A stretch of 60,000 nt of DNA. It comes from Nematostella vectensis (Eukaryota; Cnidaria; Anthozoa; Actiniaria; Edwardsiidae). Numbering within the stretch: position 1 is the stretch's first letter; each line of letters begins with the position of its first letter. Position numbers and translations under genes: made by a program. The stretch spans positions 1,552,001 to 1,612,000 of the forward strand of contig NC_064047.1 of assembly GCF_932526225.1 (NCBI RefSeq), given 5' to 3'. Under the pieces are notes generated by a model that worked only from the letters and a program-made list of their open reading frames with translations, did no database searches and was not told where the DNA came from. Below, piece after piece: positions 45,201-56,400 of the stretch.

Positions 45201-47416
45201 TGAAATCGAGAAAATCCATTAATTACGGTTTTGTTTTTTAAAGCCCTAGACGCCAAGCCAGACATATTATTCTGTTAATTCGGTATTATAAAACAAAAAT
45301 ATGTTAAGGAATCTCGAAATAACCACGTCAAAACAACGATGAGCAATGGTTCTCCAAAGTTAACAAAAATTTCGCAATAATTTCCCCAAATACTAAGCTT
45401 GTACGTGCTTGGTATTTTGCTAAGATGACAAAATGGCTAAGATGACAAAATTGGTAAGATAACAAAAGGGCTAAGATGACAAAATGGCTAAGATGACAAA
45501 ATGGCTAAGATGACAAAATTGCTAAGATGACAAAATGGCTAAGTTAACAAAAGGGCTAAGATGACAAAATGGCTAAGATGAAAAAATGGTAAAATGACAA
45601 AAGCGCTAAGATGACAAAATTGCTAAGATGACAAAATGTCTAAGTTAACAAAAGGGCTAAGATGACAAAATGGCTAAGATGACAAAATGGCTAAAATGGC
45701 TAGGATGACAAAATGGTTAAGATGACAAATAGCTAAGATGACAAAATGGCTAAGATGACAAAAGGGCTAAGATGACAGAATGGCTAAGATGACAAAATGA
45801 CTATAATGACAAAATGGCTAAGATGACAAAAGGGCTAAGATGACAGAATGGCTAAGATGACAAAATGACTATAATGAAAAAATGGCTAAGATGACAAAAT
45901 GGCTTAAAAAATGTTATTATTTTTTATAATTGCAAATACAACAGTTTATTTGCAAGAAACTTTAAAATAACAATCCACAATAGAAGTTGTTCAGGACTTT
46001 ATAAAAGATATTTGATTGAAAGTTTCTCAGTTACGTGTTTGATTTAGCCGATGGAAATGGATTCTTTGTGTGACTCGGCATTGAGGGGAAGCATAAAATG
46101 GCGGCGTGATTGGCCTTCCTTAACGTTTGTTTGGTTTGATAGGGTCGACCCCATTTTGTGACACTGGAGAGTTCCTCAAATACCTACATATTCGATTGGG
46201 CGACATCTGCCGCGTGTCCACAACAGGAAATACCCATGTATGACAAGTGCAGTTTGTACGACAACAGCACGGAACACATGTATAACATCAGCACATTGAA
46301 GCTGTACAAAGGGGAGTCCTACATTGAGGTAAATGGAACGGAATGAAATTTTAAGTAAATAGGGGACCTGCACTTAGAGATCACGTGACTTTTTAGGTGC
46401 CAACCTCGCGCTTTTAGCGGCAAGAAAGCAACAATAAAAAGCAATTTATTTAGCACCTACGATAAAGCTAGAAGTTTTTTTTTTCAGAAAGAGTTAATGT
46501 TCATTTAAACATTTTATTTTTTCACCGTTCTTTGGCGAGACGAGCGCAGTCAGTTCTGTGTTTATTTCGGTTTGAATGTGCCACCAAAAAGGTCACGTGA
46601 TCTATTGTATAGCACAAATTAACACGCGAGACATGACCAAATGCCTTTACACGTGACTGACTTTACTCGCCGCAGGCATGTACCCAGAATCAAAATTTTA
46701 CCGAGTCATAGCTAGCCACTGGATGATATATCCAACAAAAGCAGGTGTTTTATCTCATACTTTTCAATTGTGAAACACTGAACATCAAAATTTTACCGAG
46801 GCCAGCGCACTCGAATACCCAAAGGGCGTACATATAGGTACAACAAACTATTGTGCGATATGCATAATAATACTTTATATATAAATGAATATTGTATGAA
46901 TATATATATATATATATAGTGAATATTGTTTTAGTGTTTTCATACCACCACTAATCCGGTGTATTGATACTACCAAGTGGTTAATACACGGTCGTTATTA
47001 GAGAGAGCCGAATGTAAACACCTCTTAAGAATTCCTGACCTAAGCTGGAAAAGCTGCTTTTTACTCGTGAGACAGATTTCATCTGATTGTCTTCCAATGT
47101 CGATCGAGAACAATAACAAAGGTGTGGCCGAAGGAGGCTCCTTAACGATCTTCCTTTTTTTTGCAGCTGGAAGCTCCAGACTCTTCTCGCGTGCAGGTCT
47201 CTGTGTGTGGAAACTTGAAGAAGGAGGAAAAATCCAATTGTTTTGGGGCATCTGTGTGTCTAGTGTCCGCGGATGGGAAGGAAACTGCGCTAGGGTTGGA
47301 GAAGTTCCACAGTATCACGTACTTGCACGATGAGAACACGTTGATGCTCAAGTACTGCAACAAAGACTGTGCTACAGCAAGTGGGTGTCATCGTTTTTAT
47401 TATAATCGTCATCATT

Positions 47417-47451
<35 letters not shown>

Positions 47452-50400
47452 TACCATTATCATCATTATCATCATCATCACCATCATTACCATCATCATC
47501 ATTATCATCATCATCACCATTACCTTCATCATCATTATCATCATCATCACCATTACCATCATCATCATTTTCATCATCATTATCATCATCATCACCATTA
47601 CCTTCATCATCATTATCATCATCATCACCATTACCATCATCATCATTTTCATCACCATTATCATCATCATCACCATTACCTTCATCATCATTATCATTAT
47701 CATCACCAGTACCATCATCATCATTTTCATCACCAATACCATTATCTTCATAATCATCATCATCATTATCATCATCATCACCATTACCTTCATCATCATT
47801 ATTATCATTATCATCATCATCACCATTACTATCATCACCATTATCATTACCATTACCATCATCATCATTTTCCTATTTAAATTTTTGTTCTAAATCTACC
47901 GCAGCAATGTTACTTGTCTTACAATTCGATTGATTAAAAAGTAATCATGAAAAATCTCATTGTACAAATATTTAAAACTTCACTTGCGTTTCTTGTGGGC
48001 AATATTGGATATTAATGTAAAAATGTGCTTATTTTCAGAGCTCTTAAAATTTTTGACCGCTCTTCCTTATATGAAATGATGCATTTTAACTCGATTGCTT
48101 CCTTGATTTGATAGTCAAAATAAATAAAAATAGGTAAATGAAATAATGTTTCTATATGTAATCTTTTCTAGGTGTTACATCGAGACTGGTGTTTTTGTGC
48201 GACAGGGAAGAGTCAAACTCTGTCCCGTACAGTCTGGAGAGTGTAGGGGTGAGTCACGCACGTTAATGCACTGGCTTTAGGATAGTCGATGAGAACCAAA
48301 TCATCCCAAAGCCCGATGTAAATGCTAATGAAATACCAAAAAAGCCTCAGGAACAATTTCAAAAGACAACCTTAAAAGGCGCCTAATCTGAAAACAAAAA
48401 GTTCAACTATTTCCATCACCAACAACCCTCATTTGAAATGTTTTGTTTTAACACAAAGCTATCCAGGTTGTGCCCAGACCGAGCGGTAAGGCCTGATGCA
48501 CACTGGCGATATAACGACATAACAACATAAGAATTTGACATAATGGCATAAGGGAAAAAACATGTTTTTTTTTTCTTTTATGTCGTTATCTCCATGTTAT
48601 TATGTCGACGTTATTGCCATAAGTCGCACCCTTCACACTTGAAAATAAGGACATAAGAATGCGCGCGCCTATCTTGTTATGTCATTATATTGCCAGTGTG
48701 CATCAGGCTTAAGTCTTCCTCGGAACAGCTTCGTTGCAGATTCGGGCTTTCTGTTATGCGCGCACGCCGCCATTCGCCCTTTCATAGGAACCTCTTCGTT
48801 GCAAATTCGGGCTTTTTGTTATGCGCGCACGCCGCCATTCGCCCTTTCGTAGGAACCCCTTCGTTGCAAATTCGGGCTTTTTGTTATGCGCGCACGCCGC
48901 CATTCGCCCTTTCGTAGGAACCCCTTCGTTGCAAATTCGGGCTTTCGGTTATGCGCGCACGCCGCCATTCGCCCTTTCGTAGGCATCCCTCCGTTGCAAA
49001 TTCGGGCTTTTTGTGGTGTGAGAATCACTGGAATTCCTGGTAATGCAAACCCAATACATACCCTCGATGCAAATTTTGATATGTCATCCTTTGGCAGAAA
49101 TATGGAGCTAATGTCGTATGGCGAACCCCCCTCGCGTGTCCTCCCTCCCAGACGGAATGTCTTTTCTACAACAACGGACAAAGCTACGACCTCTCTCTGC
49201 TCTCCAGTAGAAGCGGAAATTGGTTCTACGAGGATAGGAAAAGAAACAGGTAAAGGCCGATGGTTTTCATTGTAAATAGGACGTTTACTGTGCAACCCGC
49301 GCGTTCGTGGCCAGCATAAAAAAAGTTAGCTAGTTTGCGAGAAGAGGGTGCGAGAATTGCAATTTTGCAAAAGAAATTTTCACAACTAGAAAGATTCAGA
49401 CTTGTTGTGATGTGCGTTTTTTTGCCGCACTAGTTGGCTAGTGACGTTTATGCCAATCAGATAGCACGTTTCTCACATCCTTATTGGTTTACTTCCCAAA
49501 ACTGTCAAGGTGGCCTCGGTAGCGCGCGTCACATTGTAAGCCTAAGCGTTTCGCATATTCCTTGTATCTGCTGGCTTGTTCTATAAAATTCAAGGTGTAA
49601 AAACCCATTGTGAACTCTTTGTAGAGTTTATTCTGAAGCTGCTCCAAAGTTAGAAGCAACTAAATTACAGTAACTCACGTCGGAACCAGGAATCGAACCC
49701 AAACCAAGTGATGAGAGAATCAGAATAACGCTTTGTAAACTGTGCTACATGCACCCGTAATTTCGTAATTTTCTAATTTTGTTTCAGCTATTGGTTTAAC
49801 ATTTGTCGCGGAGTGAGTAACGTGGCGATGTGTCCACCCTCTGCTGCTGTCTGTGGAAAGCTTGACTCTTCCTCTCGCATTGTTGTTCTCGGGTACACGC
49901 AAACTCAAGAATTCCTTTCTCAAGGTAAGCTACTTGTTGTAAATGTTGATATTTGTGAACTGCAAATACCAGACGGTGACGAGTAACCGTCAGTTGCAAA
50001 TGGAGACTGGTGTAAGTACTGGTGTAAGTCACTACAGGCTTGCATCCCTAGTGCGTCTTAGTGCGTCCTAGTGCGTCCTAGTGCGTCTTACACATCCCAG
50101 AACAGGTAAATGAAGTGTGGTGAGAGACGGGACATCTAAGTCGACTTCCTTATCAAAAAGGAGGAATTCAAAGTTTTCAATACAAAACGTGTTTTACACC
50201 TCGAATTGCAGACCAACTAAATGGAACTGCCGATTAACCTCCGTATTTTTCCATTATTGTGTTTTTCTATACTCATAAGGCATAATAAAAGGTTATGTGA
50301 AATGTCTGATTTTGCAGGAGATAACAAGATTATGTTAAGATACACCGGCGATAAGATCGATGGATGCAGTAGACCTGTGACTGTCAGCTTTCAGTTTGTG

Positions 50401-53400
50401 TGTGGGGCGAAAGTCGGCAAACCAGAACGAACCGGGTAAGTTCTTTAGCTATTTTCGATAGCAAAACAGCGTCTAACGTTAACTAGCTTCGGGCTAACCT
50501 TTCTTCTAGTCTAAAACATCTCAGCACTTACGCTAAACCATCCGACGATCGAAGTCCCCCAATAACTGGTAAATGTTTTGCAATCATTCACGAGTTCAAA
50601 AGGGAAAATATCTTCTTCTCAGACAGTTCAATTCCTTATCAGAAGAAGTGTGAAATCATTGTTTTCTTCTCTTCAATTTGTTTTTTGTTCTGTCTCGTTT
50701 TGTCTTTGTGTACAAGCCTCCATATTCGACCAATTCTATTGCTTGCTAAGCATCAGTATTTGATTGATGAAAGCTACAAAATAGTTGTATAACTCAAAAA
50801 ACCTAACTGTTGAATTGGCCTTTAGGAATTTGCTTGTACATGACACTATTTCTTTTTTTTTAACAAAATTAACAGTAATAACAGATGTGATATTTTGATC
50901 ATAAGCATTTTTGCATAATGCAAATAAAAATGATGGTTGATGTTCTTTCCCCCGTACAGTATAACATAACAAGTATATCTCAGCTAGTTTGACCGAACAA
51001 ACTGTTTGAAGGCCTAAACTTGCGAAGAGTGCCGGAGTGCTTGGGAAATCTTCGCTGGATCAAACTTTTTGCTGAAACGTGACCTCGTCACACTTCCCTT
51101 TCCCCTCCAACTTTACCTCCCCTGCTACTAAAAAGGCTCAAACACGACATGTTTAACGCAGGTTCTCTTCGCCGTGCGACATCAAATTCCTATGGACGAC
51201 AAGCGCAGCGTGCAAGGAGCAATGGTAGGGTCAACCTGTTAATAATCCAAGGTCTGATGTACAATATCCTTTAGCTTATTTGTTAAAAATTTCCCTGTAG
51301 CGAACAGCACTTCGAGAATAGTGCATTTAATGGGTTCACCGTTTCTTTGCAAAAGAAACAGCAACGTAAACACGTGTAACCTTTTTAAAAAGTTCATCCC
51401 TAGCTGCATGGCATGGCCAAATAGTTTGATTATCCGATCCCTGTAGCAGAAGATGTGATTGATAGGATGGTCGGGAATTCGGGAAACTGTATCGAATTCC
51501 CTTAAAAGAACCAAAACTGGATCTTTATTACGTTTCCACCCGCTTTCGGTGAGATGAACATACCAAAATATTGTATGTATCTGTCAGATCCTAATTAATT
51601 TAAAAAGCTTGGATGGTCACTTTGGTTGTTCAAGCGTTACTTAGCTAGGTGTACGATGGTAAAAGCTTGTATGAGAAAAGAGCACCTGGTTTAACTAAGA
51701 CTTATTAGAATTACGCATTCATCAGTAAGCAGGTCTCTCTGCTGCCGCGGAGGCAAATTCGCAGATATCTAGACGTCTGTTACTGGCGATCAAATTTGCT
51801 GGCGTTCGAGGTCGATTGAATTTGCTCGTACTAGCGTACAAAATCGCTTAGTGTGTCGTAGGCTTAGGTAGGTAGGTAGCTGATCATCTGATCACCTTTT
51901 TTCTTCTGTAGGGAGAATGTTCACCTCCAGAATTGCCGCGCCAAGCACCCTATCTCCATGGCAACCATCGACTTCAACAAGCTGCATGGCGAAAACTCGT
52001 AAGCGAATGTTATTTTGGTTATTTTACATGTTTGTTTTTGAGCTTCCAACCCTAAAATCACTGGCCAACCGTCAGGCCCACCTTTAGGCCCCGTCAGGTC
52101 ATGTAATCTAGTTTAGTAATATGTATTTATATATATGTTAGAAGGGAGCCCTATTTTATAAGCCTGTGACTTCTCTGGACTTCCTTGCCTACTCAATAGG
52201 CCACGAGGCAACTGGCGCGAGAACGAGGCGGAAGAAATCCGGCGGAAGGGGGGGGGGGGAGGGGGGAGAGGAGGGAGAATGTCAGCGGAACCATTTGCTA
52301 GAATGACAAAATAGCAGCCGCCTGAGGCTTGATTTGTCTATTTTTAGGTACATCAAAGTTCCTGGAAATGGCATCACCAGGTATCTGTTCAACCTCTGTC
52401 AGCCAATTCGCAACACTGAAGAAAAGCAATGTGAAGGCTCCGATTTGTGCAAAATAACGTCGTCTGCAATACCCATGACGGCAAAGGACAGAAAGCTATT
52501 CTACGAAGGTAGGTTTGGTAACAGAGTCGATCAAACGCATCAGAGCGTGTGAGAGAATGTTGTTTTACGAAGGTAGGTGTAGTAACAGAGTCGGCCAAAC
52601 GCATTGGAGCGTGTGGGTTAATGTTGTTTTACCAAGTCGGCTAGAGGCACAGAGTGAGTGTTATAATGTTGTTCTACGAAGATATGTATAGTAACAGAGT
52701 AGTTGCCTAAGTGCAATAGAATGAGTGACCTGACAGAACAAAGCTCATGTCTATCTTGTTATCTGCCAAAAAGTCTTGATAAATACGAAGATTTCGCATT
52801 GTCGACGACTACCTTTTAGTATATTATATACATTACTCTTCTGACTACTTGGTTGTAACATTATCATGTAAACTAATGTGCCCCTTTAACGTGGCATTAC
52901 TTGCGTATCTTGCTTTGCAGATGATCTTTTCCAGCTACAAATCACCACAACTCACTCCTGCCCCACAGGAGGATTTTACAAGTTCATCATTGACTTTGAA
53001 TGTTCTGATAAAACCCCTGTGGTGAGTTTACATTATCCTCTTTATCCCTGTTTTGGGAGTAGTTTTTAAAAAAATTAAAAGAAAAACAATGCTCCTTTGC
53101 TTAGTTCTCAAAACTAAAAGTCGACCTCTATTAACTGCCGCCACGTTTTCCTTCTTAGGGTACGCCTGTGTTTGAGTATGAGTCTTCATCTTGCCAAGTT
53201 GTGTTTTCCTGGGCGACGGCTCTTGTCTGCACTGACCTGTGAGTCATCACAACCATAACGGTGGTCATTTTATAAGGGCTTGACTGTATATTTACCATTG
53301 TGTATTGTACGGGTGTTCATTTTGTGCAGGTTTGACTATATACCATTGTGTATTGTACGGGTGGTCGTTTTGTGCAGGTTTGACTATATACCATTGTGGA

Positions 53401-56400
53401 TTCTACGGGTGGTCGTTTTGTACAGGTTTGACTATATACCATTGTGTATTGTACGGGTGGTCGTTTTGTACAGGTTTGACTATATACTGTTGTGTGTTGT
53501 ACGGTTAGTCGTTTTGTACAGGTTTGACTATATACCATTGTGTATTGTACGGGTAGTCGTTTTATACATGTTTGACTATATACCATTGTGTATTGTACGG
53601 GTGGTCGTTTTGTACAGGTTTGACTATATACCATTGTGTATTGTACGGGTGGTCATTTTGTACAGGTTTGACTATATACCGTTGTGTGTTGTACGGGTGG
53701 TAGTTTTGTACAGGTTTGACTATATACCATTGTGTGTTGTACGGGTGGTCATTTTGTACAGGTTTGACTATATACCATTGTGTGTTGTACGGGTGGTCAT
53801 TTTGTACAGGTTTGACTATATACCGTTGTGTGTTGTACGGGTGGTCGTTTTGTACAGGTTTGACTATATACCGTTGTGTGTTGTACGGGTGGTAGTTTTG
53901 TACAGGTTTGACTATATACCGTTGTGTGTTGTACGGGTGATCGTTTTGTACAGGTTTGACTATATACCATTGTGTATTGTACGGGTGGTCGTTTTGTACA
54001 GGTTTGACTATATACCGTTGTGTGTTGTACGGGTGGTCGTTTTGTACAGGTTTGACTATATACCGTTGTGTATTGTACGGGTGGTCGTTTTGTACAGGTA
54101 TGACTATATACCGTTGTGTGTTGTACGGGTGGTCGTTTTGTACAGGTATGACTATATACCATTGTGTATTGTACGGGTGATCGTTTTGTACAGGTTTGAC
54201 TATATACCATTGTGTATTGTACGGGTGGTCGTTTTGTACAGGTTTGACTATATACCGTTGTGTGTTGTACGGGTGGTCGTTTTGTACAGGTTTGACTATA
54301 TACCATTGTGTATTGTACGGGTGGTCGTTTTGTACAGGTTTGACTATATACCGTTGTGTGTTGTACGGGTGGTCGTTTTGTACAGGTTTGACTATATATT
54401 GTTGTGTATTGTACGGGTGGTCGTTTTGTACAGGTATGACTATATACCGTTGTGTGTTGTACGGGTGGTCGTTTTGTACAGGTATGACTATTTACCATTG
54501 TGTATTGTACGGGTGATCGTTTTGTACAGGTTTGACTATATACCATTGTGTATTGTACGGGTGGTCGTTTTGTACAGGTTTGACTATATACCGTTGTGTG
54601 TTGTACGGGTGATCGTTTTGTACAGGTATGACTATATACCATTGTGTATTGTACGGGTGGTCGTTTTGTACAGGTTTGACTAGATACCGTTGTGTGTTGT
54701 AGGAGTGGCCGTGTGATTGACGATGCAAGTAGAGCTTCCGTCTTGTCATCCGCCGGATCTAAGGCTGGAGTCGCCTTTGCCGTCATCTTCGTTCTCCTGT
54801 TCATTGCTGCCGTTGTATTTGTTATTCATAAGCGCAGTCGGAGGTAAACGTTAAAATTTCAACGATCAAGATTTTATTCAATGCCTGCGTGTGCGTCGTA
54901 CCAAAATATTTTTATACGTCTGTATAAATAAATGGATAAGTTTATGAAGCTGAAATGCTGGATTGCGAAAGTGTATAACAACATAATTTGTATTTTATTA
55001 ATGCTGATAGTAATCTTAACACTGACTCGATTACTTTTTAAAATTCTAGGGAAGCCTTTATACGTTGTATCCGGTTCAATGTCAGAAAAATATTCCATAA
55101 AAGTGATCCAGGCGCAGCCCCTGTCTACCGATATCAAAAGGTGCGTAACTTTGTCTGTCAGTCTACAGACCCATAGCCAAGATTTTGAGCGGGGGTTTGT
55201 TTGTCTATCTGTCAGTCTACAGACCCGTAGCCAGGATTTTGAGCGGGGGGTTCGTTTGTCTATCTGTCAGTCTACAGACCCGTAGCCAAGATTTTGAGCG
55301 GGGGGGTTCGTTTGTCTATCTGTCAGTCTACAGACCCGTAGCCAAGATTTTGAACGGGGGGTTCGTTTGTCTATCTGTCAGTCTACAGACCCGTAGCCAG
55401 GATTTTGAGCGGGGGGTTCGTTTGTTTATCTGTCAGTCTACAGACCCGTAGCCAGGATTTTGAGCGGGGGGTTCGTTTGTCTATCTGTCAGTCTACAGAC
55501 CCGTAGCCAAGATTTTGAGCGGGGGGTTCGTTTGTCTATCTGTCAGTCTACAGACCCGTAGCCAGGATTTTGAGCGGGGGGTTCGTTTGTCTATCTGTCA
55601 GTCTACAGACCCCGTAGCCAGGATTTTGAGCGGGGGGTTCGTTTGTCTATCTGTCAGTCTACAGACCCGTAGCCAGGATTTTGACGGAGGGGTCGTTTGT
55701 CTATCTGTCAGTCTACAGACCCGTAGCCAGGATTTTGAGCGGGGGATTCGTTTGTTTATCTGTCAGTCTACAGACCCGTAGCCAAGATTTTGAGCGGGGG
55801 TATCGTTTGTCTATCTGTCAGTCTACAGACCCGTAGCCAGGATTTTGAGCGGGGGGGGGGGGGGGGTTCGTTTGTCTATCTGTCAGTCTACAGACCCGTA
55901 GCCAAGATTTTGAGCGGGGGGTTCGTTTGTCTATCTGTCAGTCTACAGACCCGTAGCCAGGATTTTGAGCGGGGGGTTCGTTTGTCTATCTGTCAGTCTA
56001 CAGACCCGTAGCCAGGATTTTGAGCGGGGGGTTCGTTTGTCTATCTGTCAGTCTACAGACCCGTAGCCAGGATTTTGAGCGGGGGGTTCGTTTGTCTATC
56101 TGTCAGTCTACAGACCCGTAGCCAAGATTTTGAGCGGGGGGTTCGTTTGTCTATCTGTCAGTCTACAGACCCGTAGCCAGGATTTTGAGCGGGGGGTTCG
56201 TTTGTCTATCTGTCAGTCTACAGACCCGTAGCCAAGATTTTGAGCGGGGGGTTCGTTTGTCTATCTGTCAGTCTACAGACCCGTAGCCAGGATTTTGAGC
56301 GGGGGGTTCGTTTGTCCATCTGTCAGTCTACAGACCCGTAGCCAGGATTTTGACGGAGGGGTCGTTTGTCTATCTGTCAGTCTACAGACCCGTAGCCAGG

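Noticed and set aside
47161-47893. Poly-His protein and poly-Met/Ile proteins
   Set aside because: Exon 27 of CI-MPR followed by read-through of the ATC microsatellite; the exon stops at the donor at 47380.
48400-48486. Candidate exon ending LCPDRA|GTAAG as the missing repeat 13/14 piece
   Set aside because: Open and in phase, with a donor, but it lacks the W, T and first Cys of the motif and a good acceptor. Kept as a hypothesis, not annotated.
53280-54804. Very long open frames on both strands (467 residues plus, 335 residues minus)
   Set aside because: They translate the 48-bp minisatellite; 48 is a multiple of three, so any stop-free unit gives a long frame. The protein is one 16-residue phrase repeated.
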